The notes below the pieces were generated by a model, which was given only the letters and a program-made list of their open reading frames with translations, had not been told where the DNA came from and searched no databases. A program made the translations under genes and the position numbers. From contig JAIWNU010000079.1 in the NCBI GenBank assembly GCA_020216655.1, forward strand, positions 1-17,314: a DNA stretch of 17,314 nt, in the 5' to 3' direction. Below, piece by piece: positions 1 through 7,376 of this stretch (its first letter is position 1; each line of letters begins with the position of its first letter). The stretch comes from Treponema sp. GTDB lineage: Bacteria; Spirochaetota; Spirochaetia; Treponematales; Breznakiellaceae.

Positions 1-1682
1 GGGCAGTTACTCCGTATCCACCGGCATGCTTCGATAAAGTCCACCGCATACCGGTCATGTTCGGGTATGCCTGTTGCAATTGAAAGCACGTTGGGATCAA
101 AAATAATATCCTCGCCCCTCATGCCATCCTGGGTTAATAGCTTAAAAGAACGGCCTGCAACTTCGATTTTCCGTTCATACGTATCGGCCTGACCCCGTTC
201 ATCAAAGAGCATAACCACCACCGCGGCACCCATCCGGCGGGCAATGCGGCTGCGGCGCAAAAATTCTGCTTCTCCTTCCTTAAGACTGATAGAATTAACG
301 ATCCCCTTTCCCTGGAGGCACTTGAGCCCCGCCTCTATGGCCTCCCAGCGGGAACTGTCCACCATGACGGGGAGCCGGGCAATTTCGGGGTCTGCTAGGG
401 CAAGGTTTAAAAACTTTCGCATTGCCTGCGGAGCATCCAGCAGGGCATCATCCATACAGACATCGATGATGGAGGCTCCCGCTTCCACCATTTCCCGGGC
501 AACGCTAAGGGCTTCGTCGTACCGGTCTTCTTTAATGAGCCTGAGGAATTTCCGGCTCCCCGCCACGTTGGTCCGTTCTCCCACATCAAAAAAACCGATA
601 GCGGGATCTACGATGAGTGGTTCGAGTCCCGCAAGCACAGTTTTCGGCGGTATAACCGGTATGGCCCGGGGCCGGTAATTGGCCGCGAGGCGGGCAATCT
701 CCGCGATATGGGCAGGGGTGGAACCGCAACAGCCCCCCACAATGTTCACAAGGCCATTTTTAAGAAAACCTTGAATGTTGACAGCCATAGTCTGGGCCGA
801 TTCATCATACTGGCCAAAGCGGTTGGGGAGCCCCGCGTTGGGATGGGCGCTTACAAAACAGGGGGCGATTTCGGCCAGGGCAGCCACATGGGGGTAGAGC
901 CGTTCCGCCCCGAGGGAACAGTTTAGACCGATAGACCAGGGATTGGCATGCAGCACCGAAACACAGAAGGCTTCCACAGTTTGGCCTGAAAGGGTGCGGC
1001 CTGCGGCATCCACAATGGTTCCGGAAATCATTATAGGTACATCATACTTTCCGGCTGCCGCACCGGCGGGATCCGCCGCCTCTCGTTCCGCAAGCAGCTT
1101 TTGGATTGCTGAAATGGCAGCCTTGGCGTTCAGGGTGTCAAAAATAGTTTCAATCATAAGGATGTCGGCGCCGCCGTCTAAAAGGCCCCGGGCATTGTCG
1201 TAATAGGCCGCCTCAAGTTCATCCCAGCTAACCGAACGGGCCCCCGGATCGTTGACGTCGGGTGAAATGCTTGCGGTTTTGCTTGTAGGCCCCAGAATAC
1301 CCGCCACAAAGCGGGGTTTTTCTGCGGTGCTGTACAAATCCGCCGATTCCCGGGCAACCCGTGCTGCGGCTAAACTTATCTCATAGGCCCGGTCTGCCAG
1401 GTCATAGTCTTCAAGGGATATAGCATTAGCATTAAACGAGTTAGTTTCGATGATGTCCGCACCGGAGCGCAGATAGGCCTGATGTATCGACGCAATAACA
1501 CCTGGACGGGTAATACTGAGTATATCATTACACCCTGCAAGAGGTTTTCCATGGGAAGCAAAAGCAGTGCCCCAGAAATCAGATTCAGTGAGGCCGAACT
1601 TCTGTATCATGGTACCCATGGCACCATCCAGAAGCAGTATCCGTTCCGCCGCAAGGGCGTTTAATCGTTCGCGAACAGTCAT
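1..1682 (-). CDS. metH: Cobalamin-dependent methionine synthase, N-terminal part (cut by left edge)
   Basis: The enzyme transfers the methyl group of 5-methyl-THF to homocysteine through cobalamin, making methionine in the cytoplasm. The frame is open from the ATG to the window edge: 560 codons plus 2 nt. Visible are the homocysteine-binding barrel (about residues 1-335) with LDGAMGTMIQ near the start, ADIIETNSFNA, and the three predicted zinc ligands Cys255 (GLNCSLG) and Cys318/Cys319 (GGCCGS). The pterin-binding barrel follows from about residue 345 (VGERTNVAGS, VDSSRWEAIEAGLKC, GIVNSISLKEG, FDERGQADT, IIFDPN). The cobalamin- and SAM-binding domains would lie beyond the edge. The close match to the E. 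coli MetH N-terminus fixes the start. No Shine-Dalgarno is visible; a TACAAT box sits 6 nt before the ATG. Identity is very secure; whether the full protein keeps the reactivation domain cannot be seen. Confidence 0.96.
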   Translation of the reverse strand, partial: MTVRERLNALAAERILLLDGAMGTMIQKFGLTESDFWGTAFASHGKPLAGCNDILSITRPGVIASIHQAYLRSGADIIETNSFNANAISLEDYDLADRAYEISLAAARVARESADLYSTAEKPRFVAGILGPTSKTASISPDVNDPGARSVSWDELEAAYYDNARGLLDGGADILMIETIFDTLNAKAAISAIQKLLAEREAADPAGAAAGKYDVPIMISGTIVDAAGRTLSGQTVEAFCVSVLHANPWSIGLNCSLGAERLYPHVAALAEIAPCFVSAHPNAGLPNRFGQYDESAQTMAVNIQGFLKNGLVNIVGGCCGSTPAHIAEIARLAANYRPRAIPVIPPKTVLAGLEPLIVDPAIGFFDVGERTNVAGSRKFLRLIKEDRYDEALSVAREMVEAGASIIDVCMDDALLDAPQAMRKFLNLALADPEIARLPVMVDSSRWEAIEAGLKCLQGKGIVNSISLKEGEAEFLRRSRIARRMGAAVVVMLFDERGQADTYERKIEVAGRSFKLLTQDGMRGEDIIFDPNVLSIATGIPEHDRYAVDFIEACRWIRSNC

Positions 1683-1688
1683 GCACCT

Positions 1689-1715
1689 ATTGTACTGAAA
1701 AGACTGCTCTGTAAA
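1689..1715 (-). promoter_or_regulatory. Predicted metH promoter, leaderless geometry
   Basis: Read on the minus strand, TACAAT (1689-1694) matches the sigma-70 -10 box at 5 of 6 positions and ends 6 nt before the metH ATG, so transcription would start at or next to the start codon. A -35-like TTTACA lies at 1710-1715, with a short 15-nt spacer. This is a sequence-based prediction, supported mainly by the same geometry at three other genes here. Confidence 0.45.
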
Positions 1716-1809
1716 AAGATAAGAAAAGACGTTTCAAACCACAGGCAGTTTTAAATTTAACCCAGTACTTATTGACGTTACCAGGCCTTTTTGTCACCAT
1801 GGGAACATT

Positions 1810-2598
1810 ATGAAATCCATATGGACCGAACAATTCATCGTAAGAAGCTGGGATGTGGACCGGAACAACCGGCTGAGTCCTGCATCTCTTTTTAATTTTT
1901 TTCAGGAAGTTGCAGGAAACCACGCAACCGAGCTCGGTGTTGGCAAAGACGCACTGCTCCGAGGTAATCAGGCCTGGGTTCTTTCCCGTATGACGGCGCT
2001 CATGTATCGCCGCCCCGGTTGGCAGGAAATGATAACGGTCCGGACCTGGCCCCGGGGGACCGAAAAGCTCTTTGCAATCCGGGATTACGATATTATCGAT
2101 GGTTTTGGAGCTACTATCGCCCAGGGCCGCAGCGCCTGGCTTTTGGTGGATCTTGAAAAACTCCGTCCCCTCCGTCCCCAAGCCCTGACAGAAAAACTGC
2201 CGACCAATACGGACATGCCGGCTATCAGCGACGGAGCCGGCGCACTTTCCGCCCGAACTCAGCTAGAGCCCGCGGGGAGCCGCCGGTCTGCCTATTCGGA
2301 CATCGACTACAACGGTCATGTGAACAACGCCCGATACATCCAATGGATACAGGATATGCTTGATGAACGTGTTCTGGAAGAAACAAACCGTTTCAGGCTC
2401 GACATAAACTATCTTGCAGAAATTCGGCCCCAGGAGACAATTTCGCTCTGGTTAGATTCTGCAGGTGAACTTGACCAAACAGCTAACGAAACAAGCTTCT
2501 TTGCACCCTTTGAAGTAACAGAATGCTGGGCCTTTGAGGGTAAACATACCGACTCTGAACAAAGCGCCTTCCGGGCGGAACTGCGCTGCGGAGCATAA
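1810..2598 (+). CDS. Acyl-ACP thioesterase (FatA/FatB-type, double hotdog)
   Basis: It is predicted to hydrolyse acyl-ACP and release free fatty acid, ending fatty-acid elongation in the cytoplasm. The 262-residue length fits bacterial members of the family. The N-terminal hotdog begins with the typical WTEQFIVRSWDVDRNNRLS and FFQEVAGNHA segments. The second hotdog carries YSDIDYNGHVNN, giving the Asp166-Asn168-His170 catalytic set that aligns with the plant FatB Asp/Asn/His, and NYLAEI supplies Glu204 as the likely fourth residue. It is the first gene of a pair with the reductase 22 nt downstream. A TTGACG hexamer (1772-1777) could be its -35, but the paired -10 is poor, and only a weak GGGA precedes the ATG. 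Chain-length specificity cannot be read from sequence. Confidence 0.9.
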   Translation: MKSIWTEQFIVRSWDVDRNNRLSPASLFNFFQEVAGNHATELGVGKDALLRGNQAWVLSRMTALMYRRPGWQEMITVRTWPRGTEKLFAIRDYDIIDGFGATIAQGRSAWLLVDLEKLRPLRPQALTEKLPTNTDMPAISDGAGALSARTQLEPAGSRRSAYSDIDYNGHVNNARYIQWIQDMLDERVLEETNRFRLDINYLAEIRPQETISLWLDSAGELDQTANETSFFAPFEVTECWAFEGKHTDSEQSAFRAELRCGA

Positions 2599-2620
2599 CA
2601 CTACATACGGAGTATGATCG

Positions 2621-3355
2621 ATGAACATATCCCTCGAACTAGTCCCCCGGGACGAAGCATCCATCAAAGCTGGGCTCTCTGCTGTTTCTCGTTTTTCAGA
2701 CATTTCCTATATCAACATTCCGGACCTGCTCCGCTTTCCGATCCGGTCCTGGGAAGCCTGCGCATTTATTCCCCAGCAGTACCGAAGCATCCCCCACCTG
2801 CGGGCCATCGACTTTAGCATGGAAGAACCCTTTCCCCTCTCCTCCTATTTTAGAGAGCACCATATTGATACGGTTCTGGTGGTCGCGGGAGACCCGCCCC
2901 AGGATATGAAACATCGGGTTTATCCCACCCACACAACGGATTTCATCAAAAAATTAAAAAAAGAACTCCCGCATTTAACCGTTTATGCAGCCTTTGATCC
3001 TTACCGGTCCAACATCCGCTATGAACTGGACTACCTTAAGGCAAAGGAGGACAGCGGGGCCGACGGATTCATGAGCCAGCCTTTTTTTGATGTACGGCTC
3101 CTAGAAATTTATGCCGAATACCTGGAAGGCCGCCGCGTTTTCTGGGGCGTGTCACCAGTGCTTTCGGAAAAAAGCCGCAACTACTGGGAAGCCCGGAACC
3201 GGGCAATCTTTCCCCGGTCCTTCCGGCCCGACCTGCACTGGAACATCAGTTTTGGCCGGCAGGTTCTCCAATTCTGTAAAACACACCGGTTCGACCTCTA
3301 TCTCATGCCCATTAAGGTCGACTTGGAAACCTATCTCGAGGGCCTCTTTAGCTAG
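2621..3355 (+). CDS. metF: Methylenetetrahydrofolate reductase, short form
   Basis: The family reduces 5,10-methylene-THF to 5-methyl-THF using FAD, feeding methionine synthase. At 244 residues it is shorter than E. coli MetF (about 296). Key positions appear retained: Glu6 in the first beta strand (SLELVPR, matching E. coli Glu28), Asp91 in VVAGDPP (matching Asp120) and Gln153 in MSQPFFD (matching Gln183 of the TQ-FFD motif). YPTHTTDFI, YELDYLKAKEDSGADGF and WGVSPV are also family landmarks. The equivalences are my own alignment from memory. The start has GGAG about 9 nt upstream. It lies 22 nt after the thioesterase and overlaps the stop codon of the convergent radical SAM gene by 4 nt. Proximity to metH supports the assignment; a divergent MetF-like protein with another pterin substrate is possible. 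Confidence 0.82.
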   Translation: MNISLELVPRDEASIKAGLSAVSRFSDISYINIPDLLRFPIRSWEACAFIPQQYRSIPHLRAIDFSMEEPFPLSSYFREHHIDTVLVVAGDPPQDMKHRVYPTHTTDFIKKLKKELPHLTVYAAFDPYRSNIRYELDYLKAKEDSGADGFMSQPFFDVRLLEIYAEYLEGRRVFWGVSPVLSEKSRNYWEARNRAIFPRSFRPDLHWNISFGRQVLQFCKTHRFDLYLMPIKVDLETYLEGLFS

Positions 3356-4788
3356 CCCTGACCTAAAGCGCCCCCACACCATTCAGCCAGGGCCTGCCGG
3401 AGCTCTTGCCGGTCTATGCCCCAGTTCCGGCCAAAACGGCCCAAGAGATGCTTGGATAGTTCCATAAAGGCTCCAAAGGCATCGGCAGATTCGGGAAGCA
3501 AGAGAGGCACAAGATCATCAAAATGACCCCGGTTTACCACAAGTTCCCAGAACCGGGCAAAATTTTTAATAGCATCGAGCTCTGCCCGGGACATGGTGCC
3601 CGTTTCCAGAACTTCATAGGGGGGCCATGTATCGTAGACCATGGCAAAGGGTTCATCATGCCGGGCTATGGGAGCGCCGGGGAGTTTTTTAAGGATTCCC
3701 AGCTGAATTTCCGTAGGCCGCGCAGCCCAAAGCAGGTTAAAGCTCCGCGCAAAACTTTCCATAGTTTCGCCAGGGAGCCCCGCAATGAGATCCGCATGAA
3801 CTATAGCATTGGTCTTCTCCCTTAAAAAACGCAGAGCTTCCCGTTCCTTTTCGGGATTGCTGGGCCTTCCAATAGTTTTTGCGACCTCGGCCGTAAAAGT
3901 TTGGATTCCTACCTCAAGCCGTAGCGTTCCCGGAGGGAACTGCATGAGCAGCTTCCGTACACTGTCGGAGAACCGGGATGGCACCATTTCGAAATGCACA
4001 TAGGCAGGGGGCTTAATCCGTTCAAGAAAAAAATGAAGGATCTTTTCGGCCCGCTCAGTATCAAGGTTAAAAGTCCGGTCTAAAAATTTAAAAGACCGAG
4101 CCCCCCGGGATAAGAGGTAGTCCATATCCAGAAGAAATTGTTCCAGCGGAATAGTGCGGACCCTCCGGTCCAGGGAACTGAGGCAAAACTCACATCCGAA
4201 GGGACAGCCCCGGGATGCTTCTACATAGATAAGCTTTCGGGCAATATCTTCGTAGCTATAGAGGTGATAAGCGCTTTTTATCTCTTCTAAAGACACGGGC
4301 CTTGCGTAAATCCATTTGCCCCGGGTAGACCCAAATGGTTCAAGGGACTGTAAACTTTTCCCCCATAGAAGATGCTCGCACAGCACACGAAAAACCTCTT
4401 CTCCTTCGCCCCGGACCACCCAGTCGGCCTTTTGTATGAGGGGAGCCGATTCAGATAGGTAGGAAACTTCAGGCCCCCCAAGGACAATAATGGGCTTTGA
4501 GCAGGTGCCGCTGTCCGATTCTGTTTTGGAAGTTGCCTGCCAATTTGTCTCCAGGGCATTCAGCAATGCCAGGGTAGCCTCATGATTCCAGATAGATACG
4601 GAAAAAGCGAGTATCCGCGGTGCTTCTGCTAAAATTGCAGAGACCTTCTCTTCAAGGGGCTGGCGCAGGGCAAACTCAAGTATACAGCTTTTTCCCGCCA
4701 ATTCGCCGAGGTTAGCCTGCAACAGGCGCAGGGCCAGCGAGGGATGTATCCATTTCGCGTTAATGGTAGCAAGGACTATATCGGCCAT
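3352..4788 (-). CDS. B12-binding-domain radical SAM protein, DUF4080 type
   Basis: This is a 478-residue radical SAM enzyme of unknown substrate. Residues 1-140 form a cobalamin-binding-like domain (ATINAKWIHPSLALRLL, AFSVSIWNHE, VLGGPEVSY, VVRGEGEEVF). No DxHxxG motif is seen, so any cobalamin would not bind in the His-ligated mode. The radical SAM core begins at EASRGCPFGCEFCLSS, giving Cys195, Cys199 and Cys202 for the 4Fe-4S cluster. FLDRTFN, HFEMVPSRF, LEVGIQT and ADLIAGLPGE follow. The C-terminal part with IQLGILKKLPGAPI and PPYEVLETGTMSRAEL resembles DUF4080. It is the last gene of a three-gene operon, 9 nt after the HAD gene, with AAGG 8 nt before its ATG. The family is sure; the reaction is not known to me. 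Confidence 0.88.
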   Translation of the reverse strand: MADIVLATINAKWIHPSLALRLLQANLGELAGKSCILEFALRQPLEEKVSAILAEAPRILAFSVSIWNHEATLALLNALETNWQATSKTESDSGTCSKPIIVLGGPEVSYLSESAPLIQKADWVVRGEGEEVFRVLCEHLLWGKSLQSLEPFGSTRGKWIYARPVSLEEIKSAYHLYSYEDIARKLIYVEASRGCPFGCEFCLSSLDRRVRTIPLEQFLLDMDYLLSRGARSFKFLDRTFNLDTERAEKILHFFLERIKPPAYVHFEMVPSRFSDSVRKLLMQFPPGTLRLEVGIQTFTAEVAKTIGRPSNPEKEREALRFLREKTNAIVHADLIAGLPGETMESFARSFNLLWAARPTEIQLGILKKLPGAPIARHDEPFAMVYDTWPPYEVLETGTMSRAELDAIKNFARFWELVVNRGHFDDLVPLLLPESADAFGAFMELSKHLLGRFGRNWGIDRQELRQALAEWCGGALGQG

Positions 4789-4797
4789 GGAAAAGCC

Positions 4798-5424
4798 TTA
4801 TCGGGGAAAACTCGTTGCACCAAAGAGATTCAAGGTACCGGTTCGCCATTCGTCGTAGGCTTCTAAGACCAGCTTTTCTACATCAAGCCAGGAGTCGGCC
4901 CGGGGACCCGGCAGATTGCGGTTTGTCGAATTGGTAAACACAATGGTGCGGCACCCCTGTTCCCGCAGGCGCTCCACATTGGCAGGGGAATCATCAATAT
5001 ATACATGGGCCCCAACGGCACCCTTATCCTTCATAAAACAGAGGTCCCAATAGGGGATATCATGAGCATCGAGCCATTCCACCGTTTGGGTTATAGAGGT
5101 TTTATGGAAATACTTTAGAAAAAGCCGGTGGGTTATAATACGGATCCGTATACCCCGGGTAGAAAGCTTTCGTAAGGTCGCCGGAGCATCCTTGATGGGC
5201 TTCATAGCCTTGAACAGGTCCCGCTGGGTAACGGCAAAGCGGTGGAGCCGGTCATAGCCGCCGTATTCGTCGATGCCCCACTCATGGAGTCCAAAGGAAA
5301 CATCTTTTTTAAGGCTCTCCACGGGCCGGTCAAGCCATTCGGCAGCTATTTCCCGCATGGCCCCATAAAAGTCTCCCACCACACCGTCCAGGTCAACCCC
5401 AAGTATAAAACTGCTTTCATCCAT
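4798..5424 (-). CDS. HAD-family 5'(3')-deoxyribonucleotidase-like hydrolase
   Basis: This 208-residue protein resembles the NT5C/5'-nucleotidase C family (PF06941), which dephosphorylates nucleoside monophosphates in the cytoplasm. HAD motifs are complete: motif I GVDLDGVVGD with nucleophile Asp11 and acid/base Asp13, motif II Thr98 in IITHR, motif III Lys134 in KDKGAV, and motif IV Asp144-Asp145 in VYIDDSP. The start was chosen at an ATG with AAGGA (5433-5437) 8 nt upstream. A TTG at 5449-5451 would add nine residues that lie inside the upstream gene and lacks such a site. It overlaps the ABC ATPase gene by 8 nt, suggesting translational coupling. Substrate is uncertain; many HAD proteins of this type are only loosely specific. 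Confidence 0.83.
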   Translation of the reverse strand: MDESSFILGVDLDGVVGDFYGAMREIAAEWLDRPVESLKKDVSFGLHEWGIDEYGGYDRLHRFAVTQRDLFKAMKPIKDAPATLRKLSTRGIRIRIITHRLFLKYFHKTSITQTVEWLDAHDIPYWDLCFMKDKGAVGAHVYIDDSPANVERLREQGCRTIVFTNSTNRNLPGPRADSWLDVEKLVLEAYDEWRTGTLNLFGATSFPR

Positions 5425-6232
5425 GGTGCTGGTCCTTTTCCATGGCAGCAATCATTTCAGCCTCTTCTTCGAGCTTTTTCCGGTCCAGGTATTCCTTTTG
5501 CTTGAGCATCACCGCCGGAACCCCATAGGCCTCTTCCAGCTTAGCTGGAGTAAGCAACTCTGCAGGGCTCCCCATATCGATGCTGCGGTCTTTCTTAAAA
5601 AGCAGGACCGTTTCAGCATATTTTTTGGTGAGGTCAAGCTCATGAAGGGATACATAAATGGTAATCCCTGTCTTTTTTTGGTAGGACCTAAAGAAATCCA
5701 GGGCCGCTTCTTTTTGCCTGTCCTCCATGGCGAATACCGGTTCATCCATAAAAAGGGACCGGCAACCGTAGAGGGCAGAAAAAGCAAGAAGGGTTCTTTG
5801 CATTTCTCCCTTAGAAAGCCGGGCCAGGGGCCGATTCTGCAAACCGGTAAGTTCAAAAACCTTAAGAACCTCTCGGTAAAAATCTTCTCCCTTCAGGGCA
5901 TGAAAACCGCCGGTATATACCTGCTCTAAAATTGCACCCAGGGGCTCTTCGGTTTCGAATTCCATATTTTGATAGATAAAGGACGCATAGGCATTCCGCT
6001 CGTCCTCGCTGGAAAAAAGCCGCGTATCCCGGCCAAGCAGGGTAATGGTTCCCTCCTGGGGGATGAGCCTGCCCGCAGCGAGAAGCATTAAAGTGGACTT
6101 ACCTGCCCCATTAGGCCCCACAAGGCTGACAAAACCTCCAGGCAAGGCAGCCGAAAAATGAGAAAAAATTGCCGTTTCCGATTCAGGATACTGAAAACTC
6201 ACCTGGTGAAATACAGAAAATCCTTCACTCAT
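5417..6232 (-). CDS. ABC transporter ATP-binding protein, FecE/BtuD-like, without permease
   Basis: This is a 271-residue nucleotide-binding subunit. It shows Walker A GPNGAGKST (39-47), Q-loop Gln88, a variant signature LSKGE (139-143, normally LSGGQ), Walker B LFMDEP ending at Glu164, and the H-loop His197 in SLHE. The shape is closest to the iron-siderophore/cobalamin/zinc import group, but no permease or binding protein sits in this operon, so the transported substrate is unknown. A charged tail (about residues 240-271, rich in Lys/Glu) follows the core. It heads the operon with the HAD and radical SAM genes. The start lacks a Shine-Dalgarno; a TAGAAT box lies 6 nt upstream. Cobalamin import would fit the neighbours but is a guess. 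Confidence 0.88.
   Translation of the reverse strand: MSEGFSVFHQVSFQYPESETAIFSHFSAALPGGFVSLVGPNGAGKSTLMLLAAGRLIPQEGTITLLGRDTRLFSSEDERNAYASFIYQNMEFETEEPLGAILEQVYTGGFHALKGEDFYREVLKVFELTGLQNRPLARLSKGEMQRTLLAFSALYGCRSLFMDEPVFAMEDRQKEAALDFFRSYQKKTGITIYVSLHELDLTKKYAETVLLFKKDRSIDMGSPAELLTPAKLEEAYGVPAVMLKQKEYLDRKKLEEEAEMIAAMEKDQHHG
5433..5437 (-). promoter_or_regulatory. Shine-Dalgarno that decides the HAD gene start
   Basis: Read on the minus strand this is AAGGA, 8 nt before the ATG at 5422-5424. It lies inside the end of the ABC ATPase gene. It favours the internal ATG over the TTG 27 nt further upstream. Confidence 0.6.
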
Positions 6233-6238
6233 AAGCTT

Positions 6239-6244
6239 ATTCTA
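6239..6244 (-). promoter_or_regulatory. Predicted -10 box for the ABC ATPase operon, leaderless geometry
   Basis: On the minus strand this reads TAGAAT (5 of 6 matches to the -10 consensus), ending 6 nt before the ATG. No convincing -35 is visible at normal spacing. The spacer AAGCTT is part of a 10-bp palindrome (6231-6240) covering the start codon. Confidence 0.4.
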
Positions 6245-6276
6245 GCATGAAGGGAAATAATATCCTATACTTAAAA

Positions 6277-6283
6277 GGAGGAG
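6277..6283 (+). promoter_or_regulatory. Strong Shine-Dalgarno of the lipoprotein/kinase pair
   Basis: GGAGGAG lies 10 nt before the ATG at 6294. The likely -10 is AATAAT (6256-6261) or TATACT (6266-6271), which would leave only a very short leader. No good -35 was found. Confidence 0.55.
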
Positions 6284-6293
6284 ACCTTATTTA

Positions 6294-7376
6294 ATGCGTC
6301 ATTCATCCCGGTTCATCTTATGGACTCTTTTAGTTATATTACTTTCTGGCTGCGCAAGACCAGCAATTAAAGTGGGACTGATGACCAAATTGGACGCCGG
6401 ATCAATTATCGGTACCAGTGAGATTGCGGCGGTAAAGGAATTTGAACGGCTCCATCCCCACAGCCAAATTCAGGTTATGCCCTTTGATGACGGCTGGGAT
6501 CCGGTCCGAACCAAACAGGCTTATGCAGAAATTCAAGGGAACGATATACGATACATTATTACAAGTCATACCTCTACCTGCGCGAATGAAATTGCCAACG
6601 ATATTAATATAGATAAACGACTCACCATTATAACCGGTGCGACAACCACTCGGCTGAGCGGCAAGGATGATTACATTCTGCGGGTTATTCCTGACGTTAT
6701 ACGTGAACAAAACATTATTGCTCAAAAAATTGGAAGCCTCAATCCGCAAAAATTGCTCATCATTAGAGATCTTTCAAATTCAGGCTATACTATTCCTGCT
6801 CAAGAAGCCTTTCTTGCTGAACTCAACAACATCGCACCAAATATTAAGGTGAACACTGTTGATATCGATGCAAATAAACTCGAAATACATTCTCTAGATC
6901 AAGTTCTTTCATTCTTCAATTTTAGCGTACTTTATCTTCTTATTGGGGGCTACAAAAATATAGCCGGTAACATTGCTCAGTATGCTCATCAGTTTCAAAA
7001 CGGAGCAACAATTGTTTTCACCCCCTGGATGAACAACAAGGAGCTCGTGAACACCGCTGGTCCTGCAATTGGTCATTCCATCCTGCCATCACTTTTTCCT
7101 TCACGAAAAACAGATAAGGCAATCGATGACTATATGACAAGTATAGAAACAAATTTTCATTTAAGTCCTACCATTATTAGTCTTAAGGTGTACCAAGCCC
7201 TCGAAATACTGGATATGGCTTTTAATGCGGGAGCTACAACACCAGAAAAAACCAAACAATGGGTCCTAACTCAGAAATCAATAGCAACACGGGTAGGGAA
7301 GATAACTTTTGATGCCTTTGGCGATACTTCCGAATCCTATCATTTCATAAACGATATTGCCGGAGAATTTAAATAA
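6294..7376 (+). CDS. LivJ-like periplasmic-binding lipoprotein, probable sensor partner
   Basis: This 360-residue protein has a lipoprotein signal peptide: a short positive start (MRHSSR), a hydrophobic stretch (about 8-18) and a lipobox LLSGC with Cys20 as the lipidated residue. The mature part resembles the type I amino-acid-binding family (Peripla_BP_6): IKVGLMTKLDAGSIIGTSE at the first strand, ITSHTSTCANEIA in the ligand-binding region, IRDLSNSGYT in the second lobe. It would sit outside the inner membrane. No permease or ATPase accompanies it. Its TAA overlaps the ATG of the histidine kinase by 1 nt (TAATG), so the two are translationally coupled. The inferred role is to bind a ligand and report to the kinase, as LuxP does for LuxQ. 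The ligand is unknown. Sampled rows look AT-richer than neighbours. Confidence 0.82.
   Translation: MRHSSRFILWTLLVILLSGCARPAIKVGLMTKLDAGSIIGTSEIAAVKEFERLHPHSQIQVMPFDDGWDPVRTKQAYAEIQGNDIRYIITSHTSTCANEIANDINIDKRLTIITGATTTRLSGKDDYILRVIPDVIREQNIIAQKIGSLNPQKLLIIRDLSNSGYTIPAQEAFLAELNNIAPNIKVNTVDIDANKLEIHSLDQVLSFFNFSVLYLLIGGYKNIAGNIAQYAHQFQNGATIVFTPWMNNKELVNTAGPAIGHSILPSLFPSRKTDKAIDDYMTSIETNFHLSPTIISLKVYQALEILDMAFNAGATTPEKTKQWVLTQKSIATRVGKITFDAFGDTSESYHFINDIAGEFK

Noticed and set aside
1683..1809. A SAM or cobalamin riboswitch upstream of metH
   Set aside because: The region is too short for a cobalamin riboswitch, no SAM-riboswitch core is recognisable, and the predicted transcript appears leaderless.
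1687..2181. 164-residue open frame on the minus strand opposite the thioesterase
   Set aside because: It overlaps a clear thioesterase gene on the other strand and shows no recognisable domain; it is an antisense shadow.
5425..5451. Longer HAD protein starting at the TTG at 5449-5451
   Set aside because: It adds nine residues with no family match, lies inside the ABC ATPase gene and lacks a Shine-Dalgarno, while the ATG at 5422-5424 has AAGGA 8 nt upstream.
5423..5929. 168-residue open frame on the plus strand opposite the ABC ATPase
   Set aside because: It is entirely antisense to a gene with complete ABC motifs and has no recognisable features.
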